From Streptomyces ferrugineus (lineage in GTDB: Bacteria; Actinomycetota; Actinomycetes; Streptomycetales; Streptomycetaceae), in the NCBI RefSeq assembly GCF_015160855.1, contig NZ_CP063373.1, positions 6,262,001 to 6,326,000 on the forward strand: DNA of 64,000 bases, read 5' to 3'. Below the pieces are notes generated by a model. The model worked only from the letters and a program-made list of their open reading frames with translations. It searched no databases and was not told the DNA's origin. Of the stretch, positions 54,881 to 62,219 are shown piece after piece. Position numbers and translations under genes: made by a program. Every line of letters begins with the position of its first letter. The stretch's first letter is position 1.

Positions 54881-55822
54881 ATGGGGGCTGGGCACGATCA
54901 CGGGCATGGGCACTCGCACGCGCCCGCAACCGGTACGGCGGCGGCCGCGTACCGCGGAAGGCTGCGCGTCGCGCTGTCGATCACGCTCGGTGTCATGGTG
55001 GTCGAGATCGTCGGCGGTGTCGTCGCCGACTCGCTCGCCCTGATCGCCGACGCGGCGCACATGGCGACGGACGCGCTGGGCCTGGGCATGGCCCTGCTGG
55101 CGATCCACTTCGCGAACCGTCCGCCGAGCGCGACGCGCACCTTCGGCTACGCCCGCGCGGAGATACTCGCCGCCCTCGCCAACTGTCTGCTCCTGCTGGG
55201 CGTCGGCGGCTATGTCCTGTACGAGGCGATCGAGCGGTTCCTCACGCCCGCGGACACCGAGGGCGGCCTGATGATCGTGTTCGGCGCGATCGGCCTGGTC
55301 GCGAACATGGTCTCGTTGTCACTGCTGATGCGGGGCCAGAAGGAGAGCCTGAACGTGCGCGGCGCGTTCCTGGAGGTGGCCGCGGACGCGCTGGGCTCGC
55401 TCGCGGTGCTGATCTCCGCGGCGGTGATCCTGGCGACGGGCTGGCAGGCCGCCGACCCGATCGCCTCGCTGGTCATCGGCCTCATGATCGTGCCCCGCAC
55501 CCTCAAGCTGCTGCGTGAGACCCTCGACGTCCTGCTGGAGTCGGCCCCCAAGGGCGTCGACATGACGCAGGTGCGGGCCCACATACTCGCCCTGGACGGT
55601 GTCGAGGACGTCCACGACCTGCACGCCTGGACGATCACGTCCGGCATGCCGGTGCTGTCGGCCCATGTGGTGGTGCGCTCCGACGTCCTGAACGCGATCG
55701 GCCACGAGAAGATGCTGCACGAGCTCCAGGGCTGCCTCGGTGACCACTTCGACGTGGAGCACTGCACCTTCCAACTGGAGCCGAGCGGGCACGCCGAGCA
55801 CGAGGCGCGGCTCTGCCACTGA
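54881..55822 (+). CDS. zitB: Cation diffusion facilitator, zinc exporter
   Basis: 313 residues from ATG 54881, after AAGGG. A His-rich cytosolic N-end (GAGHDHGHGHSH) is followed by six membrane helices. Transport site A has HMATD in helix 2 (ADAAHMATDALG) but EVAAD in helix 5, where ZitB-type proteins usually have HxxxD; the first His is thus replaced by Glu. The cytosolic C-terminal domain shows DVHDLHAWTITSG and HFDVEHCTFQLE with metal-binding His/Cys. It should export Zn2+ in exchange for protons. The place next to idi and the Zur-like box match S. coelicolor zitB. Confidence 0.9.
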   Translation: MGAGHDHGHGHSHAPATGTAAAAYRGRLRVALSITLGVMVVEIVGGVVADSLALIADAAHMATDALGLGMALLAIHFANRPPSATRTFGYARAEILAALANCLLLLGVGGYVLYEAIERFLTPADTEGGLMIVFGAIGLVANMVSLSLLMRGQKESLNVRGAFLEVAADALGSLAVLISAAVILATGWQAADPIASLVIGLMIVPRTLKLLRETLDVLLESAPKGVDMTQVRAHILALDGVEDVHDLHAWTITSGMPVLSAHVVVRSDVLNAIGHEKMLHELQGCLGDHFDVEHCTFQLEPSGHAEHEARLCH

Positions 55823-56021
55823 AGCAGCCACTGAAACAACCGTGCGGTCCGACAAGACGTCAGTACGGACGGAATGCAGCGATCCGGTGGTCGGTCGCGT
55901 CCTCATGCTCACAGCGCCCGCGCGGACGGTTCCGTACCCGCCGCGCCGGGCACGATCAACTGCCGGGAGTGCCGGATTCGTACGGCACACTTGGGGCGCA
56001 AGACCGATGTGAAGGATGGGT

Positions 56022-56615
56022 ATGCCGATCACACCTGCCACCACGACGCACAGTCCGTCGAACGGCGCCGCTGACGCGATTTTGCTGGAACTCGTCGACG
56101 AGAACGGTGTGACGATCGGCACCGCTGAGAAGCTCGCCGCCCATCAGCCGCCGGGACAGCTGCACCGCGCCTTCTCGGTGTTCCTGTTCGACGAGCACGG
56201 CCGGCTGCTGCTCCAGCAGCGAGCGCTCGGCAAGTACCACTCCCCCGGCGTGTGGTCCAACACCTGCTGCGGCCACCCCTACCCCGGCGAGGCGCCCTTC
56301 GCGGCGGCGGCCCGGCGGACGTACGAGGAGCTCGGCGTCTCCCCGTCGCTGCTCGCGGAGGCCGGCACGGTCCGCTACAACCACCCGGACCCGGACTCGG
56401 GTCTGGTGGAGCAGGAGTACAACCACCTCTTCGTCGGGATGGTGCAGTCCCCGCTGCGTCCGGACCCCGACGAGGTCGGCGCGACGGCCTTCGTGACCCC
56501 GGCCGAGCTGGCCGAGCGGCACGCGAAGGACACCTTCTCGTCCTGGTTCATGACCGTGCTGGACGCGGCCCGTCCCGCCGTGCGCGAGCTGACGGGGCCC
56601 TCGGCAGGCTGGTGA
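56022..56615 (+). CDS. idi: Isopentenyl-diphosphate delta-isomerase, type 1
   Basis: 197 residues from ATG 56022 (GAAGGA just before; ATG at 56016 overlaps that site). Nudix-like fold: FSVFLFDEHGRLLLQQRA, catalytic Cys in NTCCGHPYPGE and catalytic Glu in VEQEYNHLFVG. It converts IPP to DMAPP in the cytoplasm and so feeds the prenyl synthases of the hopanoid operon about 10 kb away. A terminator follows, then an insertion element. Confidence 0.95.
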   Translation: MPITPATTTHSPSNGAADAILLELVDENGVTIGTAEKLAAHQPPGQLHRAFSVFLFDEHGRLLLQQRALGKYHSPGVWSNTCCGHPYPGEAPFAAAARRTYEELGVSPSLLAEAGTVRYNHPDPDSGLVEQEYNHLFVGMVQSPLRPDPDEVGATAFVTPAELAERHAKDTFSSWFMTVLDAARPAVRELTGPSAGW

Positions 56616-56631
56616 CGGGCACCCGGGATTG

Positions 56632-56655
56632 CCCTCCGGCCCCGGCGCCGGAGGG
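56632..56655. terminator. Terminator between idi and the ATPase gene
   Basis: CCCTCCGGC (56632-56640) pairs with GCCGGAGGG (56647-56655) over 9 bp, loop of six, 17 bp behind idi. Before the insertion element arrived it probably served both idi and the convergent ATPase gene. Confidence 0.72.
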
Positions 56656-56673
56656 TCCGGAAGACGGCCTAGG

Positions 56674-57754
56674 TGTACCCGGTCATGACTTTGGTGACAG
56701 TCGGCTGATTGGTGGCTGGCCGCCGAGCGCGGTGTGTCGGCGGCCAGTGTTGTAGAACTGCAGCCAGGGTGCGAGTGCGTCGGCGCGTTCGGTGTTGCTG
56801 GCAAAGACCTGGTGGTAGGCCCATTCGGCCTGCAGGGTGCGGTTGAAGCGTTCGACCTTGCCGTTGGTCCATGGGCAGTGGGGCCGGGTGAACTTCTGCT
56901 GTGCGCCCAGGGTTTGGCAGGCGTCGCGGAAGGAGCCGGAGGTGCGGTAGTTGCGGGCGTTGTCGGTCATCACGCGCTCGATGCGGGCGATGCCGTGGCC
57001 GGCGAAGAACGCGGCCGCGCGGGTGAGGAACGCGGCGCAGGTGACGCCTTTCTCGTCGGCCAGGATTTCGGCGTAGGCCAGGCGGGAGTGGTCGTCCACG
57101 GCGGCGTGCACGTAGTCGTAGCCGATGCCGCGGCCGCGGACGTCCTCGCTGCGGCCGTGGGCGCGCCAGCCGCCGCCGTCGGGGATTTTGCCGAGCTTCT
57201 TCACGTCCACGTGGACCAGGCCGCCTGGCTGGTTGTACTCGTAGCGTGCGGCGCTTTTGCGCACCGCCCGGATGACCTGCCCGGTGAGCGGGTCGCAGGC
57301 TGCCAGGGGCGGCATGTGGTGGCGGCGCAGGATCCGGGTCACGGTCCGGGCCGGAACCCCGGTGGCCTCGCTGATCTGCTCGGGTCCCCGGCGCAGGCGT
57401 CGGCGGGCCTGAAGAACACGCTCCTCGACCTCGGCCGGCGTGCGTGTGGGGCAGGTGCGGGGGCGGCTGGAGCGATCGTGCAGCCCCGGCCAGCCCTCGA
57501 CCCGATAGCGATTGACCCAGCGGTGAGCACACTGCCGGGAGACTCCCAGTTCCTTGGCGACGTGCGCGACCGGGCGCCGGTCGAAGACAACGCGACGCAC
57601 CAGCAGGCATCTGCCGTGAAAGGTCAGCCGGGCATTAGCGTGGGCCACCAGGACCTCCGAGGTGAGTGAAGACGGCAATCTCCACTACGCCCGGAGGTCC
57701 CTCCATGATCAACAACCGGTAGCGGGCGTGTCACCAACCTCCCGGCCGAGTACA
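56674..57754. mobile_element. IS481-family insertion sequence, 1081 bp
   Basis: Both ends read inward as TGTAC(C/T)CGG...TTGGTGACA: the left end from 56674, the right end from 57754 on the other strand, imperfect inverted repeats of about 27 bp ending TGT/ACA. Flanks are CCTAGG (56668-56673) and CCTAGC (57755-57760), that is, duplicated CCTAG, in agreement with the NCTAGN target of IS481. One intact transposase gene fills it. The element looks recent. Confidence 0.9.
56683..57648 (-). CDS. IS481-family transposase
   Basis: 321 residues from GTG 57648 with GGAGG at the right distance. An N-terminal helix-turn-helix (HVAKELGVSRQCAHRWVNRYRVEGWPGL) precedes an rve integrase domain. The DDE triad is in VHVDVKKLGKI, RVMTDNARNYR and NGKVERFNRTLQAEWAY. 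The frame is complete, without stops or frameshifts, so the element may be active. Confidence 0.95.
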   Translation of the reverse strand: MAHANARLTFHGRCLLVRRVVFDRRPVAHVAKELGVSRQCAHRWVNRYRVEGWPGLHDRSSRPRTCPTRTPAEVEERVLQARRRLRRGPEQISEATGVPARTVTRILRRHHMPPLAACDPLTGQVIRAVRKSAARYEYNQPGGLVHVDVKKLGKIPDGGGWRAHGRSEDVRGRGIGYDYVHAAVDDHSRLAYAEILADEKGVTCAAFLTRAAAFFAGHGIARIERVMTDNARNYRTSGSFRDACQTLGAQQKFTRPHCPWTNGKVERFNRTLQAEWAYHQVFASNTERADALAPWLQFYNTGRRHTALGGQPPISRLSPKS

Positions 57755-57755
57755 C

Positions 57756-58265
57756 CTAGCGCACGTGCACGGGTTTGAGCGGTACCGCGGCCCAGATCAC
57801 CTTGCCGCCGCTCGCCGTGTGCTCGACATCGCACACTCCCCCCGCCTCCTTGGCGATCTCGCGCACCAGGAGCAGCCCCCGGCCCCCGGTCTGGCCGTGG
57901 TCGGCCTCCAGGGCGGTCGGGCGGTAGGGGTGGTTGTCCTCCACGGACACCCGCAGCCACTCGGCGCCGACGGCGACCTCCACGGCGAGCATCGGCGACA
58001 GCAGCGCCGCGTGCCGGACGGCGTTCGTGACCAGCTCCGACACGATCAGCAGCACGCCCTGGACCATGTCGTCCGACACCGGTACGCCCTGGCGGTACAG
58101 CAGGTCCCGTACGGCGTGCCGGGCCTGCGGGACCGAGGCGTCGACGGCGGGGGCGGTGAACCGCCAGACCCCCTCGTACGGCAGTGGACCAGGCGGCCGG
58201 GATCCGAGGGGTTCGTCCGCGTCGCCTGCTGGGCGTGGGCCGGACCCGCGCCCGTGGTTCTCCAT
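57756..58265 (-). CDS. Anti-sigma-factor-type ATP-binding protein
   Basis: 169 residues from ATG 58265; a GTG at 58301 would add 12. It is a HATPase_c_2 (RsbW/SpoIIAB-like) domain without a kinase dimer domain: ARHAVRDLLYRQG, the N-box LIVSELVTNAVRHA, WLRVSVEDNHPYRP, and the ATP lid GGRGLLLVREIA. Such proteins bind sigma factors or anti-sigma antagonists. The stop TAG is part of the CCTAG target of the adjoining IS481 element, so the protein is intact but its old terminator is now 1.1 kb away. Confidence 0.9.
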   Translation of the reverse strand: MENHGRGSGPRPAGDADEPLGSRPPGPLPYEGVWRFTAPAVDASVPQARHAVRDLLYRQGVPVSDDMVQGVLLIVSELVTNAVRHAALLSPMLAVEVAVGAEWLRVSVEDNHPYRPTALEADHGQTGGRGLLLVREIAKEAGGVCDVEHTASGGKVIWAAVPLKPVHVR

Positions 58266-58489
58266 CGTCCGGTCGCCACCCTCGCGCTCGATTGTCACCA
58301 CATGTCGAGTGTTGGTAACGCACAGGTCCGGACCGGATGACTGAACAGAAGTCAGCGGGTATCGAGCGATTCTGATCGTTGGCGTATGACGCGGTCAGTT
58401 GTGGGACCGCTCCTGTGCCGCTCGTGCCGACTTGGCGAACTATTCAGGTTGTCACGGCGATGCCGGCGCGGGCGGATAGCATCCGCCGC

Positions 58490-59245
58490 ATGGAGCCCCA
58501 ACTGCTGCACAGCGTGACCGACTCGGTCGCCACCGTCGTCATCCACCACCCGGCCAAGCGCAACGCGATGACGGCCGCGATGTGGCGCGCCCTGCCGCCG
58601 CTGCTGGAGACGCTGGCCGCCGATCCGGCCGTGCGGGTGCTGGTGCTGACCGGCGAGGGCGGGACGTTCTGCGCGGGCGCCGACATCTCCACGCTGCGGG
58701 GGTCGCCGCAGGAGGCGCAGACGCTGGCCGTGGCCGCCGAGGAGGCGCTGGCGGCCTTCCCCAAGCCGACGCTCGCCGCGATTCGGGGGCACTGCGTGGG
58801 CGGCGGGTCGCAGCTCGCGGCGGCGTGCGATCTGCGGTTCGCCGAGGCGGGGGCGCTGTTCGGGGTGACGCCGGCGAAGCTCGGGATCGTGTATGCGGCG
58901 TCCTCCACGCGGCGGTTGGTGCAGCTGGTGGGGCCCGCCACCGCCAAGTACCTGCTGTTCTCGGGCGAGTTGATCGACGCGGAGCGGGCGCTGCGTACGG
59001 GGCTGGTGGACGAGGTGCTGCCCGAGGGCGAACTCGGCAAGCGGGTCGCGGAGTTCACCCGGATCCTGGCCTCGCGCTCGCTGCTGACGCAGGCCGCGGC
59101 GAAGGAGTTCGCCAACGGGCGCACCGACCGTGACGATCACTGGGCGGAGCAGGCGCGCGGGAGCGGCGACACCGCGGAGGGGGTCGCCGCGTTCCTGGAG
59201 CGCAGGCAGCCGCGCTTCACCTGGAGCGTGCCTACACCAGGCTGA
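58490..59245 (+). CDS. Enoyl-CoA hydratase/isomerase family protein
   Basis: 251 residues. Crotonase fold: the oxyanion segment GGTFCAGADISTLRG and the second one IRGHCVGGGSQLAAACDLRFA, then TPAKLGIVYAASSTRRLVQLVG. The position of the first catalytic Glu in hydratases is Thr-Pro-Ala-Lys-Leu here, so real hydratase activity is doubtful; isomerase or thioesterase activity is possible. The start is ATG 58490, seven bases behind a TAGCAT -10-like box and without a ribosome site, so perhaps leaderless. Its last 14 bases overlap the convergent DJ-1 gene. Confidence 0.88.
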   Translation: MEPQLLHSVTDSVATVVIHHPAKRNAMTAAMWRALPPLLETLAADPAVRVLVLTGEGGTFCAGADISTLRGSPQEAQTLAVAAEEALAAFPKPTLAAIRGHCVGGGSQLAAACDLRFAEAGALFGVTPAKLGIVYAASSTRRLVQLVGPATAKYLLFSGELIDAERALRTGLVDEVLPEGELGKRVAEFTRILASRSLLTQAAAKEFANGRTDRDDHWAEQARGSGDTAEGVAAFLERRQPRFTWSVPTPG

Positions 59246-59867
59246 AGCGGCTGTTCGCGCGGAACTCCTCGACGAGGTGAGCGGGCGCCTTCTGCGGGGA
59301 TCCCGCGTCGTAGGGCGGCTGCGGGTCGTACTCGGTGAGCAGCTGCACGGCCTGGGCGTGTTCGTCGCCGGCGATCTTCCCGACCAGGGTCAGTCCCATG
59401 TCGATGCCGGAGGAGACGCCGGCGGCGGTGATGTACTTGCCGTCCGGCACGACTCGCTCACCCGTGGGCTCGGCGCCGTACTGCTGCAGGAAGTCGAGGG
59501 TGAGCCAGTGGCTCGTGGCGCGGCGGCCGTCGAGCAGGCCCGCGGCGGCCAGCAGCAGCGAGCCGCTGCAGACGGAGGTCGTCCAGGTGCTCGTGGTGTC
59601 GGCGGTCCTGAGCCACTCCAGGAGCGTTTCGTTCTCGATCTCGGCGAAGGTTCCGGGGCCGCCCGGCACCACGAGGATGTCGGGGCGCGGTACGTCGGCC
59701 AGGGCCTTGTCGGCGGTGATGGCGAGGAATCCCGTGTCGGCGCGGACCGGGCCCGCGGTCTCGGCGACGAAGTCGACCTGTGCGTCCGGGAGTCGGCTCA
59801 GCGCCTCGTAGGGGCCGATGATGTCGAGGGCGGTGAAGCGGTCGTAGAGGACCATCGCGATCTGCAT
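59232..59867 (-). CDS. DJ-1/PfpI family protein (isonitrile hydratase-like)
   Basis: 211 residues, one glutamine-amidotransferase-like domain. The nucleophile elbow TTSVCSGSLLLAAAGLLDGRRATSHW holds the Cys; ILVVPGGPGTF and a Glu near YDRFTALDIIGPYEAL support the site. The set agrees with isonitrile hydratase (InhA) relatives, but activity is unproven. GGGAGAT precedes the ATG. The next gene upstream on the strand (GlxA-type) has the same domain, so the pair may have arisen by duplication. Confidence 0.9.
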   Translation of the reverse strand: MQIAMVLYDRFTALDIIGPYEALSRLPDAQVDFVAETAGPVRADTGFLAITADKALADVPRPDILVVPGGPGTFAEIENETLLEWLRTADTTSTWTTSVCSGSLLLAAAGLLDGRRATSHWLTLDFLQQYGAEPTGERVVPDGKYITAAGVSSGIDMGLTLVGKIAGDEHAQAVQLLTEYDPQPPYDAGSPQKAPAHLVEEFRANSRFSLV

Positions 59868-59925
59868 GGATCTCCCTTTCGGGTCGGCGTTCGGTGCACG
59901 GTCGGGTTTCGGTGGACGCTCGGTG

Positions 59926-60888
59926 TCAGCGGGCCGGTGCCGGGCGGAATCGGCGGCGGTACTCGGCCGGGGCCGCGCCCAGGGCCTTGAGGAAGGCGCG
60001 GCGCATGGCCTCCGGGGTGCCGTAGCCGCTGGAGCGGGAGATCTCCTCGATGCCGTCGCCGGTGTCCTCCAGGAGCCGGCGGGCGTGTTCCAGACGGACC
60101 CGGTCGACGTAGCGGCCGGGGGTCATGCCGGTCTCGGCCTGGAAGGCGCGGGCGAAGTGGCGCGGGGAGAGGCTCGCGCGGGCGGCCAGCGCCTCGACGG
60201 TCAGGTCGGTGTCGGGGTGCTCGGTGATCCAGCGCTGGACCTCTCGGAAGGGCTCGCGCTGGGCGGTCTGGGCGGCGAGCTGGGCGCTGAACTGCGCCTG
60301 GTTGCCCGGTCGGCGCAGGAAGACCACCAGGTGGCGGGCGATGCCCAGGGCCACGTCCCGGCCCAGGTCCTCCTCGACCAGGGCGAGCGCGAGGTCGATG
60401 CCCGAGGTCACGCCGGCGGAGGTGGCGACATGGCCGTCACGCACGTAGATGGGATCGGGGTCGACCTCGACGCCCGGGTGGTCGCGGGCGAGCTTGCCGC
60501 AGTACGCCCAGTGGGTGGTGGCGCGGCGGCCGTCCAGCAGGCCGGCCGCGGCGAGCAGAATCGCTCCGGTGCACACGGAGACCAGGCGTTCGGCTCGGGG
60601 GCCGTGCTCGCGCAGCCACTCGACCAGGTCGGGGTTCGGGGTGCGGGTGCCCTGGCCGCCCGGGACGACGAGCGTGGTGTGCGCGTCGAGCCGGTCGCCC
60701 AGGGCCTGGTCCGGTGCCAGGGTCAGACCGCTGGAGCTGCGTACGGGAGCGCCGTCCAGGGAGGCGGTGCGGATGTCGTACGTGCCCGGCTTGTGCTTCT
60801 CGGCCCCCGCGAAGACCTCCAGCGGCCCGGTGACATCGAGGCTCTGCACCGCGTCGAAGAGCGCGAAGAGAACGGTTCGCTGCGTCAT
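59926..60888 (-). CDS. GlxA-family transcriptional regulator (DJ-1 plus AraC helix-turn-helix)
   Basis: 320 residues from ATG 60888. Residues 1-200 are a DJ-1/PfpI domain with LVSVCTGAILLAAAGLLDGRRATTHW. Residues 215-315 are an AraC double helix-turn-helix (DLTVEALAARASLSPRHFARAFQAETGMTPGRYV and ISRSSGYGTPEAMRRAFLKALG). It lies 58 bp upstream of the single-domain DJ-1 gene on the same strand and probably regulates it. The ligand is unknown. Confidence 0.92.
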   Translation of the reverse strand: MTQRTVLFALFDAVQSLDVTGPLEVFAGAEKHKPGTYDIRTASLDGAPVRSSSGLTLAPDQALGDRLDAHTTLVVPGGQGTRTPNPDLVEWLREHGPRAERLVSVCTGAILLAAAGLLDGRRATTHWAYCGKLARDHPGVEVDPDPIYVRDGHVATSAGVTSGIDLALALVEEDLGRDVALGIARHLVVFLRRPGNQAQFSAQLAAQTAQREPFREVQRWITEHPDTDLTVEALAARASLSPRHFARAFQAETGMTPGRYVDRVRLEHARRLLEDTGDGIEEISRSSGYGTPEAMRRAFLKALGAAPAEYRRRFRPAPAR

Positions 60889-60974
60889 GCCATCGATTCT
60901 TCGGGGCCGTCGCCATGACCACAATGACGAGAACCCCACCTTTCCTGCCATGGCTGGTACGCGCCCTGGCGACG

Positions 60975-60990
60975 TACCAAGCGGTTGGTA
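60975..60990. promoter_or_regulatory. TetR-type palindrome over a leaderless promoter
   Basis: TACCAA-GCGG-TTGGTA is perfect over both 6-bp arms. It overlaps TAACGT (60989-60994), a TANNNT -10 box seven bases before the ATG at 61002. An ACCAAGCG-TTGGT-like core is typical for TetR-family operators. No tetR gene is adjacent. Confidence 0.6.
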
Positions 60991-61001
60991 ACGTGCCGGG
61001 C

Positions 61002-61871
61002 ATGACTACTGCCACGCTCCAACCGCGTGCCGGCCGGCGCTGCCACAACGTGCTCAACTCCCTGCACTCCACGTCCTACTTCGCCCCCGAGACGGGTGCG
61101 GAACTGGCCGCTCTCGGGATCACGCACCCCAGGGCGGTCAACTTCGCGATACGGGCCGCGGCGCTGGGGCCGGTCGGGGCGGGTGCGGTGACGGCGACGT
61201 TCTACAACTACAAGCACGATCTGGTGGCCCGGCACGTGCCCGCGGTGTGGGCGACCGCCTCGCCCGAGGACGTGCTGGCGGCACGCGCGCGTGCGGTCGA
61301 CTCCTCGCTGCGGCGGCTGCTGGGCGAGGACGCCGTGACGTCCGCGGAGATGGCGGAGGCCGCGCGGCTCGCGCTGCGGGCGAGCGAGGGGTGTTCGCGC
61401 AGCGCTCGGCCGTTGTACTCGGCGCATGCGGATCTGGCGGTGCCCGAGGAGCCGCACCTGGCGTACTTCCACGCCGCGACGCTGTTGCGTGAGCATCGGG
61501 GGGACGGGCATCTCGCGGTGCTGATGGACGCGGGGCTGGATGGGCTCGAGGCGGTGGTGACGCATACCGCGACCGGGAAGGGCATGGCGCCGAAGTGGGT
61601 GTTCTCCACGCGGGGGTGGACGCAGGAGGACTGGGACGCGGCGGTGGGGCGGTTGCGGGAGCGGGGCGTGGTGGACGCCTCCGGTGGGCTCACGGCGGAG
61701 GGGGTCGCCCTGCGTGCGGAGATCGAGGCCGCGACGGACCGGCTGGATCGGGGGCCGTATGAGCTGCTCGGGATGGCGGGAGTGGCTCGGTTGACCGAGC
61801 TCGGGGCCGGGTTCGCCCGGGCCGCGGTGGAGGCGGGGGCGTTTCCGGTGGATCTGCTGGGGCGGGGCTGA
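61002..61871 (+). CDS. SCO6745-family protein, function unknown
   Basis: 289 residues from ATG 61002, which lies seven bases after a -10-like box and has no ribosome site. The protein is mostly alpha-helical. Conserved-looking parts are RAGRRCHNVLNSLHSTSYFAPE, FYNYKHDLVARHVPAVW and a C-terminal winged-helix-like segment (WDAAVGRLRERGVVDASGGLTAEGVALRAEIEAATDRL). I recall the family name SCO6745. The C-terminal part suggests a MarR-like DNA-binding or regulatory role, but this is a guess. Confidence 0.82.
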   Translation: MTTATLQPRAGRRCHNVLNSLHSTSYFAPETGAELAALGITHPRAVNFAIRAAALGPVGAGAVTATFYNYKHDLVARHVPAVWATASPEDVLAARARAVDSSLRRLLGEDAVTSAEMAEAARLALRASEGCSRSARPLYSAHADLAVPEEPHLAYFHAATLLREHRGDGHLAVLMDAGLDGLEAVVTHTATGKGMAPKWVFSTRGWTQEDWDAAVGRLRERGVVDASGGLTAEGVALRAEIEAATDRLDRGPYELLGMAGVARLTELGAGFARAAVEAGAFPVDLLGRG

Positions 61872-61983
61872 GAGGCACGGCCGACGCCGATGAGTGGCCC
61901 CCGCCGGGTGGGTGGGGACCGGCGCCGCGTGTGGCGGAGCCCGGTCGCGGTACCCGGCCCTCAGTGAGAGGAAGGTGAATCAC

Positions 61984-62115
61984 GTGTTCCGTGCAATCGC
62001 AGACGTGTTGCGGCGGATCGGCGGCGCGGTCGCCACCGTTGTGACCCTGCCGTTCCGGGCACTCGCGCGGCTCTTCGGTGGGGCCTCGGGGAGTACGCGG
62101 AGCCGTCGGGTCTGA
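61984..62115 (+). CDS. LPFR-motif small protein
   Basis: 43 residues from GTG 61984 with AGGAAGG eight bases before; GTG 61975 is an alternative. It begins VFRAIADVLRRIGGAVATVV, followed by TLPFRALARLFGGASG and a basic tail. The amphipathic helix with the LPFR motif is shared by short streptomycete proteins of unknown role. It could lie on the membrane surface. It has its own ribosome site between the SCO6745-like gene and tex. Confidence 0.8.
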   Translation: MFRAIADVLRRIGGAVATVVTLPFRALARLFGGASGSTRSRRV

Positions 62116-62219
62116 TTCCGAGGGGGCGTGACGGGGCCGGGGTCCCGCCCTGATCCCCGGTTGTCGGTGCCACCTGCCACAATTGCCGCGCAACCTCAGT
62201 GAGAAGGCGGGACGGGATC

